In this document: piece after piece, positions 1 to 6,508 of the stretch | How the letters are laid out: every line of letters begins with the position of its first letter | Position numbering within the stretch: the stretch's first letter is position 1 | Position numbers and translations under genes: made by a program | The notes under the pieces: model-generated | Told to the model about the DNA's origin: nothing | The model's input: the letters and a program-made list of their open reading frames with translations, nothing else | The model's database searches: none | Assembly: GCA_028706585.1 (NCBI GenBank) | Contig: JAQTVX010000002.1 | Coordinates: forward strand, 1-29,427 | Direction of reading: 5' to 3' | Origin: Candidatus Krumholzibacteriia bacterium | GTDB taxonomy: Bacteria; Krumholzibacteriota; Krumholzibacteriia; Krumholzibacteriales; Krumholzibacteriaceae | DNA: 29,427 nt

Positions 1-265
1 TCGGCGTCACGAATACGATTCGCGTTGCGCCCTCGAGAGCCTCGTCCATCGAGGAAGTCACGCGAATCGACCGCGGCACCGTTATGCCGGGTAGAAAGCG
101 GCGGTTTTCATGGTCGCGGCGAATCCTGTGGACGAGCTCGGGGAAGTACTCCCAGAGACGCACCGCGTGCCCGTTCCCGTCGAGGAGAATAGCGAGCGTA
201 GTTCCCCAGCTTCCCGCGCCGAGAACCGCCGTGCGAACGGATGTGCCTTGCCGCTTTGCCTTCAT
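1..265 (-). CDS. gpsA: Glycerol-3-phosphate dehydrogenase [NAD(P)+], N-terminal part (cut by window start)
   Basis: The first 88 codons of a gene that runs off the left end. The product would reduce dihydroxyacetone phosphate to sn-glycerol-3-phosphate in the cytoplasm, supplying the backbone for phospholipid synthesis. Translation from the ATG at 265 gives a short basic leader, then the NAD-binding P-loop VLGAGSWGTTLA (residues about 14-25), the family's Rossmann GxGxxG signature, followed by a VRLWEY strand and an RFLPGI segment typical of GpsA. An ATG five bases upstream hits a stop after one codon, so 265 is the start. It begins 11 bp after the plsY stop, and the two products act consecutively (G3P formation, then its acylation), supporting one operon. 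No clear Shine-Dalgarno is seen, so translation may be coupled to plsY. The substrate domain lies outside the window. Confidence 0.93.
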   Translation of the reverse strand, partial: MKAKRQGTSVRTAVLGAGSWGTTLAILLDGNGHAVRLWEYFPELVHRIRRDHENRRFLPGITVPRSIRVTSSMDEALEGATRIVFVTP

Positions 266-276
266 TTCATCGCAGC

Positions 277-894
277 CTAGAAGATCTTCTTCTCCGTCCC
301 CTCGCGAAGACGCTTGATGTTCGAAGCATGCTTGACAAATACCACCGCCGCGGCAGCTACCGCGAGAATCGTCACCGAATAATGCACGTTCGCCCCCAGA
401 ACGCGGTTAGCCAGCGGTATCGAAAACGGGAGAAACGCAGCGCTCGCCATGCTCGCGATCGAGACGATACGCGTGGCCAGAAGCGTTAGGATCCAAAGGG
501 TGACGCACATCCCCAGAGCCTGAGGCGCGAGGGCCAGAAACGCCCCAGCGGTCGCGCCCACCCCTTTTCCTCCCGAAAAACGCACGAATACGGAATAGTT
601 ATGGCCGATGACGACCAGCAGCGCCGCCAGCAGCGCGAAGCCGATTCCCGGCCCTCCGAGCTTCGAGAGGAAACGGACCGCGACGAAACCCTTCCCGATG
701 TCGAACAGGAGAACCGGAAGGGCAGCCTTGAAACCGAGAACCCTGAAGGTATTCGCCGCGCCGAGATTGCCGCTCCCATGCTCCCTCAAATCGATCTTCC
801 TGAGGAGCTTCCCCATGATAAAGCTCGAGGGAATCGATCCTATAGAATAGCTGGAAAGAGCAACCAATACGATCTTGAGGAAAAGGTCCATCAT
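277..894 (-). CDS. plsY: Acyl-phosphate:glycerol-3-phosphate acyltransferase PlsY
   Basis: A 205-residue integral membrane enzyme that transfers an acyl group from acyl-phosphate to position 1 of glycerol-3-phosphate, giving lysophosphatidic acid. All PlsY hallmarks are visible: the N-terminal SYSIGSIPSSF loop (residues about 15-25), HGSGNLGAANTFRVLG (about 39-54), the GHNYSVFVRFSGGKGVGATAG block (about 98-118) that forms the phosphate/G3P site, and several hydrophobic helices between them. Length matches the family. The start ATG overlaps the der stop as ATGA (891-894), with GGAGAG just upstream, so translation is coupled to der. gpsA follows at once. The next acyl transfer in the pathway could be done by the PlsC half of the Cmk-PlsC fusion at 18193-19557. 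Confidence is high. Confidence 0.96.
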   Translation of the reverse strand: MMDLFLKIVLVALSSYSIGSIPSSFIMGKLLRKIDLREHGSGNLGAANTFRVLGFKAALPVLLFDIGKGFVAVRFLSKLGGPGIGFALLAALLVVIGHNYSVFVRFSGGKGVGATAGAFLALAPQALGMCVTLWILTLLATRIVSIASMASAAFLPFSIPLANRVLGANVHYSVTILAVAAAAVVFVKHASNIKRLREGTEKKIF

Positions 895-2207
895 CTCTCC
901 TTGGATTTCAGAGAGATTGTAATAGCGGTACCATCGAACGTAAACACTTTTCTTATCTGATTGTTGATATAACGTATATAAGAACGAGGAAAATAGGCGG
1001 CTTTGTTTACAAAAAGCGTGAAGGTCGGAGGCTCGGTGCCCGTCTGTGTCGCATAGTATACCTTGCCTATTCCCCCTCCGTGATAGCTCGGCGGGCTCGC
1101 ATCCACGGCTCGCTCGATGATCCTGTTGAGCTCCGAAGTCGTGATCTTGCGTTTGCGCTCCTTCTGGATGCTCATGGCGACCGGAAGTATCTTCTCCACG
1201 CGTAGCCCGGTGAGCGCCGAGATCGTGATCACGGGGGCATAGGATAGAAAGGACATGCTCTCTCGCACGGACTCAACGTAGCGATCCGCCGTTTGCGTAT
1301 CCTTCTCCACGAGATCCCATTTGTTGACGAGGACCATCATGCCCTTCCGAGCCTTGTGCCCCTCCGAAGCCACCCGGACATCCTGCCGCGATATCGGTTC
1401 GGTCGCATCGATCATGACGGCGATGATATCGGCGTTGCGCGCGCTTGAGAGGCTCTTGAGGCTCGTTATGGCCCCGAGCCCTTTCTGCGTGCGCGAGCGG
1501 CGTTTCACCCCTGCGGTGTCCACGAGGATGAACTCCTTGCCGGCGCGGCGCACGAGGATACTGACCGAATCGCGCGTGGTGCCTGGAATCTCGGAAACGA
1601 TGTTGCGCTTCTCCCCCGCCAGCGCGTTCACGAGAGAGCTCTTGCCGACATTCGGTTTTCCGACTATCGCAATCGCGAGGGGCTCCTCCCCTTCCGGCGC
1701 ACTTCTCTTCGGAAGTCGTGAAACAACCTCGTCGAGAATCTCCCCGATGCCCGATCCATGAACAGCGCTCACGGGATACGCCTCGGAGAAACCGAGACTA
1801 TGGAACTCGTGCATGCCCCATCGATCGGGATCGCTCTCAACCTTGTTGACCACGAGCACGATCTTGTCGCGCTCCCGCCGCATAGCTCGCACGAGCGATT
1901 CATCCTCGTCCGTTACCCCTGTGTCGACGTCGACGACGAGAATGACGACCGCCGCCTTGCGCGCGACCTCCTTTACGCGCTCCCGTATATCGGCGGAGAT
2001 CTGGTCCTTTACGCCCGTCGCAAACCCGCCCATATCCATGAGGAGGAACGCCACGCCGTTCCATTCGACCCGTTCCTCCACGGCATCGCGCGTAACGCCC
2101 CTTGTGGAGTGCATGATCGCTCTGCGCCGCTTCACGATCCTGTTGAACAGGGTCGATTTCCCGGCATTGGGTTTTCCAACGATCGCAACGATAGGCATAC
2201 CCTTCAT
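891..2207 (-). CDS. der: Ribosome-assembly GTPase Der (EngA) with two G domains
   Basis: 438 residues with the family-defining tandem GTPase domains and a C-terminal KH-like domain (about 360-435). Der acts in 50S subunit assembly in the cytoplasm. G domain 1 has the P-loop GKPNAGKS (11-18), a G3 motif DMGG (58-61) instead of the usual DTGG, and a G4 motif NKVE (121-124) instead of NKxD. G domain 2 is canonical: GKPNVGKS (183-190), DTAG (230-233) and NKWD (295-298). The ATG at 2207 is preceded by GAGGT at good spacing and starts 5 bp after the DUF512 gene. The stop overlaps plsY by 4 bp. The order DUF512-der-plsY-gpsA recurs in many bacteria (established gene order, from memory). The altered motifs keep D-x-x-G and an acidic residue at G4, so this looks like divergence rather than loss. 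Confidence 0.97.
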   Translation of the reverse strand: MKGMPIVAIVGKPNAGKSTLFNRIVKRRRAIMHSTRGVTRDAVEERVEWNGVAFLLMDMGGFATGVKDQISADIRERVKEVARKAAVVILVVDVDTGVTDEDESLVRAMRRERDKIVLVVNKVESDPDRWGMHEFHSLGFSEAYPVSAVHGSGIGEILDEVVSRLPKRSAPEGEEPLAIAIVGKPNVGKSSLVNALAGEKRNIVSEIPGTTRDSVSILVRRAGKEFILVDTAGVKRRSRTQKGLGAITSLKSLSSARNADIIAVMIDATEPISRQDVRVASEGHKARKGMMVLVNKWDLVEKDTQTADRYVESVRESMSFLSYAPVITISALTGLRVEKILPVAMSIQKERKRKITTSELNRIIERAVDASPPSYHGGGIGKVYYATQTGTEPPTFTLFVNKAAYFPRSYIRYINNQIRKVFTFDGTAITISLKSKER

Positions 2208-2212
2208 CGCGC

Positions 2213-3517
2213 TTACCTCGCAGCGCAGCGTCTCATAACGCGGCTTTCGAGAAACGTTGAACGGGCGACGACCACGGGTGTTCCGAGCTCTCGCTCTATA
2301 TCAGCGGGCCGCAGATCGTCCAGAAAGAGTCCATCATGATTGAGCGCGTTCGCCGGAATAACGATGCATCCCGTCCGTTCGCGGCTTGTTTTCAACCGGC
2401 TCAGGATGTCCCGGCCGGAAAGGAGCCCCGATACATTCACACCGGGGCCGAACAGACGGTTGCGCACAACCAGAACGCTGGGTGAGACGGACGGGAGCCG
2501 CTGCGCGAGAACTGGCGCGACGTAACGGCGGATGAATCTCGCTCCGAGCGTTCCGGTCACGATCGTCATTTGCACCGTCCTCGGCCGCCTCCGAGCCAAC
2601 CGCTCGATATCCGCCTCGAGTAGTTCCAGAAAGTGACGGCACATGCCGACCCCGTTGGAGAGCTGAGGAAAATCCCCGTAGGTCGACGCGGCGGGAAGCG
2701 CCCGATTAGCCGCGAGATAGAACTCATCGGCGAGATGCACGAACGGCTCGCCCCCCGTCAAGTGCGCAAACCTCGCGCGCTCGCTGCCGGCCCATTCGAT
2801 GAGAGCCCTTTCCTCCGCCACTGTGATCCTTCGAAGCGGCGAGAGCTCCGATCGGTGCTTTGTGAGCCCCACGGGCACGATCGCAACCGATCGGCAGCCG
2901 GGATAGAGCTCGAAGAGCCTCCGCACCGTATTGCGCATCACGGGGCCGTCGTTGAGCCCCGGCACGAGGACTATCTGCGCATGCAGAGTTATACCAGCCC
3001 GTGCGAGACGGGATAGATCTCTCAGAATATCCCGTTTCATCGGCCTCGCGAATATGCGCTCGCGGATGGGCTTCGTGACGGCGTGGACCGATATGTAGAG
3101 CGGCGAGAGCCCCAGCTCGATAATCCGCGCGATGTCCCTCTCGCCTACGTCCGCGAGGGTTATGAAGTTGCCGAAAAGAAAGCTCAGGCGGTAGTCGTCG
3201 TCCTTCTCGTACAGGGATGATCGCAGGCCTTTCGGCATTTGATCCATGAAACAGAAGATGCATCTGCTCTTGCAGCGGATGAAGCGCATTCCTTCGAACA
3301 CGAGATGCGCTCTGTCGAGCTCCCTGAACGCGATAACGCGCGAGAGCAGACGCCCCTTTCGTCGTATGGTGAAACGCGCGGTCCCATCCCCCGCCGTTCG
3401 GAAAAAGAGAGCGAGCTGATCCTCGACCGACCGAGAGCCGATCCTGACGACTTCGTCTCCCGGCTTGAAAAAGCCCGTTCTACCGTCGATTCGCTCGATA
3501 CGGACACTCATAGCCAT
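2213..3517 (-). CDS. DUF512 radical-SAM protein with N-terminal PDZ-like domain, function unknown
   Basis: 434 residues from the ATG at 3517 (a second in-frame ATG is at 3511). An N-terminal PDZ-like segment (about 1-60, with FKPGDEVVRI) precedes a radical-SAM core whose CxxxCxxC cluster motif is C82, C86 and C89 in RCKSRCIFCFMDQ. The stretch LRSSLYEKDDDYRLSFLFGNF that follows is a signature of the DUF512 family. The C-terminal part (LTGGEPFVHLADEFYLAA onward) is the DUF512 domain. No biochemical function is established to my knowledge. The conserved position beside der suggests a role linked to translation or ribosome assembly, but that is inference. A longer reading frame from 3580 is rejected because it would run through the tRNA-Gly 3' end. 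GAGGGGG, 11 nt before 3517, is the likely Shine-Dalgarno, and it also forms the 3' arm of the tRNA terminator. Confidence 0.88.
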   Translation of the reverse strand: MAMSVRIERIDGRTGFFKPGDEVVRIGSRSVEDQLALFFRTAGDGTARFTIRRKGRLLSRVIAFRELDRAHLVFEGMRFIRCKSRCIFCFMDQMPKGLRSSLYEKDDDYRLSFLFGNFITLADVGERDIARIIELGLSPLYISVHAVTKPIRERIFARPMKRDILRDLSRLARAGITLHAQIVLVPGLNDGPVMRNTVRRLFELYPGCRSVAIVPVGLTKHRSELSPLRRITVAEERALIEWAGSERARFAHLTGGEPFVHLADEFYLAANRALPAASTYGDFPQLSNGVGMCRHFLELLEADIERLARRRPRTVQMTIVTGTLGARFIRRYVAPVLAQRLPSVSPSVLVVRNRLFGPGVNVSGLLSGRDILSRLKTSRERTGCIVIPANALNHDGLFLDDLRPADIERELGTPVVVARSTFLESRVMRRCAAR

Positions 3518-3523
3518 TCGTGG

Positions 3524-3557
3524 AAAAGCCCCCTCGAACACCCGGCCGGGAGGGGGC
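3524..3557 (-). terminator. Rho-independent terminator after tRNA-Gly
   Basis: Read on the minus strand, an 8-bp GC-rich stem GCCCCCTC/GAGGGGGC (3557-3550 with 3535-3528) encloses a 14-nt loop containing the self-complementary CCGGCCGG and is followed at once by TTTT (3527-3524). It starts 11 bases past the tRNA CCA end, so it fits termination of a single-gene tRNA transcript. The T-run is short, so read-through into the DUF512 gene is plausible. The 3' arm doubles as that gene's likely ribosome binding site. Confidence 0.68.
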
Positions 3558-3568
3558 CTTTGTGTATA

Positions 3569-3644
3569 TGGAGCGGGCAACGGGATTCGAACCCGCGACT
3601 CTCAGCTTGGGAAGCTGATACTCTACCAGCTGAGCTATGCCCGC
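3569..3644 (-). tRNA. tRNA-Gly, anticodon CCC
   Basis: A complete 76-nt cloverleaf including an encoded CCA (3571-3569). The acceptor arms GCGGGCA and TGCCCGC pair fully. The D-stem is GCTC/GAGT with one G-U pair. The anticodon stem TCAGC/GCTGA encloses the loop TTCCCAA, giving anticodon CCC, which reads GGG. The T-arm is GCGGG-TTCGAAT-CCCGT. The discriminator base is U73, usual for bacterial glycine tRNAs. It has its own promoter (3668-3696) and terminator (3524-3557), so it is likely transcribed on its own between miaA and the DUF512 gene. It is not itself a MiaA substrate in the usual sense, because it does not read UNN codons. Confidence 0.96.
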
Positions 3645-3667
3645 CTGCTCGCCGATTGTGCACACCA

Positions 3668-3696
3668 AAGGTATCAGGTTGTCCGAAAAGTGTCAA
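3668..3696 (-). promoter_or_regulatory. Sigma70-type promoter of tRNA-Gly
   Basis: On the minus strand a perfect -35 TTGACA (3696-3691) is separated by 17 bp from TACCTT (3673-3668). The expected start lies near 3661, about 17 nt before the mature tRNA 5' end at 3644. The -10 matches only 3 of 6 consensus positions, but the -35 and spacing are ideal. It lies in the 57-bp gap between miaA and the tRNA. Confidence 0.65.
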
Positions 3697-3701
3697 CGCA
3701 T

Positions 3702-3727
3702 TTATCCGCTTGCGGCTTTGCGGATAA
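3702..3727 (-). repeat. Perfect inverted repeat over the miaA stop codon
   Basis: TTATCCGC (3702-3709) and GCGGATAA (3720-3727) form a perfect 8-bp inverted repeat with a 10-nt loop. The arms include the miaA stop codon and its last codons. In the miaA mRNA this folds into a 3' hairpin without a following T-run, so it would stabilise the mRNA end or assist Rho-dependent ending rather than act as an intrinsic terminator. It sits 5 bp from the -35 box of the tRNA promoter. Confidence 0.6.
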
Positions 3728-4628
3728 GGCACTGGGCCGACTCGAAAAGGGTCTTCTCGTCTCCTGCGAGATGATGCATTCCAGGCTCCTTCTTGAACCA
3801 GGTCACTTGACGTTTCGCGTACTGCCTGGTGAGCTCCAGGATTCGTTTCACCGTCTCGTCGAGCCCGGTCTCTCCCCGAACGTGCGCAACCATTTGCGGG
3901 TATCCGAGAGTTTTCATGCCCGGCCAATCGGGCTCGGCTCCATCCGCGAGAAGACGCTTCACCTCGTCGGGCCATCCGCGGGCGATCATGGCCAGGGTCC
4001 GCTCCTCGATGTTTCGATGGAGAGCGAGACGCGGCGGATCGATGCCCATCTTCACGAAATCGATTTCGCGTCGCTTCCGATTCGCCCGGGTCCCCTGCAT
4101 ATGTTCCCCGATCGTCTTGCCGGTGAGCGCCTGAACCTCGAGAGAGCGGATAACGCGATATCGGTCGTTGCAATGAATGCGCTCGGCGCTTTCGGGGTCG
4201 ACCGCAGCGAGCCTCGCGTGGAGAACGTCGTTCGGAACGCCCCGCAACCTTTCGGCGAAGGCGACGCGTTTCGCCGGGTCGAGCTCGATATCGAAGAAGC
4301 CTTCCGCTACCCCCCTGAAGTAGAGGCCCGAGCCGCCGACGAGGATGGGCAGTTTCCCGCGCGACGCCACATCGCGAATCGCTGCGAGCGCCAGGCCGGC
4401 AAAAAGTTCCGCATTCATCTTTTCCTGAAGATCGATAATGTCGATGAGGTGGTGCGGAATCTCGCCACGATCGGCCGCATCGGGTTTCGCCGTGCCGATG
4501 TCTATGCGCCTGTATACTTGCCGCGAGTCGACCGAGAGAATCTCGCCTCCCATGCGGCGTGCGAGCTCCATCCCCAGCCGGCTCTTGCCGGATGCCGTTG
4601 GGCCGAGAATTGCGACGGCGGTGATCAT
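3702..4628 (-). CDS. miaA: tRNA dimethylallyltransferase MiaA
   Basis: 308 residues from the ATG at 4628. It transfers a dimethylallyl group from DMAPP to N6 of A37 in tRNAs reading UNN codons, giving i6A, the substrate for MiaB. Visible motifs are the P-loop GPTASGKS (9-16), SVDSRQVYR with the catalytic-base Asp34, GTAKP (45-49), GGSGLY (98-103) and the C-terminal RQYAKRQVTWFK (268-279). The length is normal. The ATG overlaps the mutL stop as ATGA (4628-4625), so the genes are translationally coupled. A longer in-frame extension to 4805 is rejected because it lies wholly inside mutL and precedes the true P-loop strand. The mutL-miaA pair is a common bacterial gene order. DMAPP for the reaction is made by IspH, encoded at 17343-18209. 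Confidence 0.97.
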   Translation of the reverse strand: MITAVAILGPTASGKSRLGMELARRMGGEILSVDSRQVYRRIDIGTAKPDAADRGEIPHHLIDIIDLQEKMNAELFAGLALAAIRDVASRGKLPILVGGSGLYFRGVAEGFFDIELDPAKRVAFAERLRGVPNDVLHARLAAVDPESAERIHCNDRYRVIRSLEVQALTGKTIGEHMQGTRANRKRREIDFVKMGIDPPRLALHRNIEERTLAMIARGWPDEVKRLLADGAEPDWPGMKTLGYPQMVAHVRGETGLDETVKRILELTRQYAKRQVTWFKKEPGMHHLAGDEKTLFESAQCLIRKAASG

Positions 4629-6382
4629 CTTTTCGTCGAAGCCGTTCTCGCGAAGCGCCGCTCCAGCTCGTTCAAGCTCACCCTGAGCATTGTCGGGCGT
4701 CCATGCGGGCATGTATAAGGAAGGGCCGTCGCGAAGAGTTGATCGGCGATGCTTTCCATCTCCTCGCCATTGAGCCTCATTCCTGCCTTGATCGCGGAAT
4801 GGCACGCGTAGGTCTTCAGAAACTCATCGATCCCGCTTCTCCCCTCCTCGCCGAGCATCTCTTCGATGAGCCGCCCGTCGTCCCAGTTTCGCACGCCGGC
4901 CGGAATCCCGCGCACGACTATTGAACGAAGGCCGAAAGGTTCAATCTCGAATCCCAGGGCGGCGAGCGTCGGCGCAAGCGTCTCATAACGCTCATACGCC
5001 TCCATGGGAAGCTCCATGGTCGCAGGAAACAAAAGCGATTGAACAACCGGCTTCCCTCCCACGAGGCTCGACTTCGCCCTGTCGAAGAGAATTCTCTCGT
5101 GCGCCGCGTGCTGATCGATGATGACCATTCCACCCCGGATCTGTATGAGAATGAAGCTCTGGTGAAGCTGCCAGTACAGGTTCCCCGGCGTAAACAGTTT
5201 TCTCGCGTCTTCCTCTCCGAACAGCGAAAGGGGCGTCTCGTGGAATTCAAATGTTCGGTCCCCTTCTCCGATATCCTGCGCCGAGCCTTCGAGGTGCCCG
5301 TGCAATCCGTACGCGGCCGTATCGGCCGACGTTTCGCCGTCACTGGACGGGAATATGCCGCGGTACGCGGATTCGACGGACTCTTCGAAGGACGGTGGGT
5401 TTCCCTTGAGCGACGCCGTGATCGACGATAGAACGAGGCGATGAATCTCTCCCTCGCCTCGAAAACGCACCTCGGCCTTCGTGGGATGAACGTTCACATC
5501 GATATCTTCCGGAGGAAGATCGAGGAAAATAACGATGGCGGGGAAACGGTCTCTTGGAATGAGGGATTCGTATGCCTGGTTGACCGCATGAGAGAGGACG
5601 CGGTCTCTTATGTATCTGCGATTGATGAAATAGAACTGCATGTAGCGGTTCGCCCGGGTTTGATCGCCGCGCGATACAAAGCCATGGATCCTCGTGCGGC
5701 CCGATGCCGATGAAACCGGGATGAGGCTCGCGAACAGCTCGGCGCCGAGGACTATCTCGGCCCGCTCCCGAAGGCTGGATGAAGGATAGGAGAGTATCTC
5801 CCTCCCATTCTCCTTCAGGATGAAAGCCGTCTCCGGGAATGAGAGGGCATACCCCTGAATAACTCCGATGATACGTCTGAGCTCCGATTGAGCGCTCCTC
5901 AGGAATTTCTTTCGCGCGGGAACATTGAAGAACAGATTCTCGACGATAACCTCGGTTCCCTGGTTCCTGACGCATGGATCGTCCTTCATGACTTCGGTTC
6001 CCCGGTATGAAAGCTCGCGGCCCAGATCCTCCCTTCCCGCCCGCGAGCGGATCGTCAGCGCACTGACCGAGCGGATGCTGGCTAGCGCCTCCCCCCTGAA
6101 GCCGAGGGTGTTGACCCTGGAGATGTCATCCACACGCTCTATCTTGCTCGTCGAGAAGCTCTCGACCGCGAGCGGAAGCTCCGCCGATGGAATGCCGGTC
6201 CCGTTGTCTTCGATCCCAATCCGTGTTTTTCCGCCGTCGACGAGATCGATCGAAATCCGTGTCGCTCCCGCATCAAGCGAATTTTCAATGAGTTCCTTCA
6301 GCGCGCTCGACGGCCGTTCGATGACTTCACCTGCAGCGATTGTCGTTGCCACTTCGGGGGGCAATTTATGTATCGGGGCCAC
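4625..6382 (-). CDS. mutL: DNA mismatch repair protein MutL, endonuclease type
   Basis: 585 residues from a GTG start at 6382, supported by GGAGGA 5 nt upstream. MutL links mismatch-bound MutS to strand incision. The N-terminal GHKL ATPase has LIENSLDAG (E33, N34), DNGTGI (59-64) and GFRGEAL (94-100), followed by the transducer with NVHPTKAEVRF (297-307). The C-terminal domain carries the metal-site motif DQHAAHERILFD (423-434), plus ACHSA (526-530) and CPHGRP (558-563), all hallmarks of nicking MutL proteins from organisms without MutH. The usual motif is DQHAxxExxxxE, and here the last Glu is Asp434, a conservative change. The gene heads a two-gene operon with miaA and is preceded by a likely promoter at 6451-6479. 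Its partner MutS is encoded at 8876-11452, separated by the GAF-domain gene. Confidence 0.97.
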   Translation of the reverse strand: MAPIHKLPPEVATTIAAGEVIERPSSALKELIENSLDAGATRISIDLVDGGKTRIGIEDNGTGIPSAELPLAVESFSTSKIERVDDISRVNTLGFRGEALASIRSVSALTIRSRAGREDLGRELSYRGTEVMKDDPCVRNQGTEVIVENLFFNVPARKKFLRSAQSELRRIIGVIQGYALSFPETAFILKENGREILSYPSSSLRERAEIVLGAELFASLIPVSSASGRTRIHGFVSRGDQTRANRYMQFYFINRRYIRDRVLSHAVNQAYESLIPRDRFPAIVIFLDLPPEDIDVNVHPTKAEVRFRGEGEIHRLVLSSITASLKGNPPSFEESVESAYRGIFPSSDGETSADTAAYGLHGHLEGSAQDIGEGDRTFEFHETPLSLFGEEDARKLFTPGNLYWQLHQSFILIQIRGGMVIIDQHAAHERILFDRAKSSLVGGKPVVQSLLFPATMELPMEAYERYETLAPTLAALGFEIEPFGLRSIVVRGIPAGVRNWDDGRLIEEMLGEEGRSGIDEFLKTYACHSAIKAGMRLNGEEMESIADQLFATALPYTCPHGRPTMLRVSLNELERRFARTASTKR

Positions 6383-6446
6383 CGCGTCCTCCGCAGCTAA
6401 TGCTTCTCGGCCGGGCTTTGCTCGGGAGTGCCGTCAAAATGTTCAA

Positions 6447-6461
6447 CGTGAAAATATCACG
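6447..6461. promoter_or_regulatory. Palindrome centred on the mutL -10 box (operator candidate)
   Basis: CGTGA-TATTT-TCACG on the minus strand is a perfect 5-bp inverted repeat with a 5-nt centre. The centre coincides with the proposed -10 hexamer TATTTT of the mutL promoter. Such placement is typical of repressor sites, but a 5-bp arm can also occur by chance in this sequence. Confidence 0.35.
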
Positions 6462-6479
6462 GGCATCGGCAATACGCAA
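6451..6479 (-). promoter_or_regulatory. Candidate sigma70 promoter of mutL-miaA
   Basis: In the 126-bp gap between the GAF-domain gene and mutL, TTGCGT (6479-6474) and TATTTT (6456-6451) are spaced 17 bp apart on the minus strand. The matches are 3 of 6 and 4 of 6 to consensus. The expected start near 6444 leaves a leader of about 60 nt before the GTG at 6382. The gap itself argues for independent initiation, as the flanking genes otherwise pack tightly. I see nothing else in the gap except the palindrome over the -10. Confidence 0.45.
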
Positions 6480-6508
6480 TGCGCAAAAGAATGGAGGGGA
6501 CTGAACGA

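Noticed and set aside
3518..3580. Longer DUF512 protein starting at 3580
   Set aside because: The extra 21 codons are translated tRNA acceptor/T-arm and terminator sequence. The family start and the Shine-Dalgarno support 3517 or 3511.
3465..4718. Long plus-strand open frame opposite miaA and the tRNA
   Set aside because: It runs through the tRNA gene and antisense to the clearly identified miaA, has no recognisable domain, and is the kind of shadow frame expected from codon bias in high-GC DNA.
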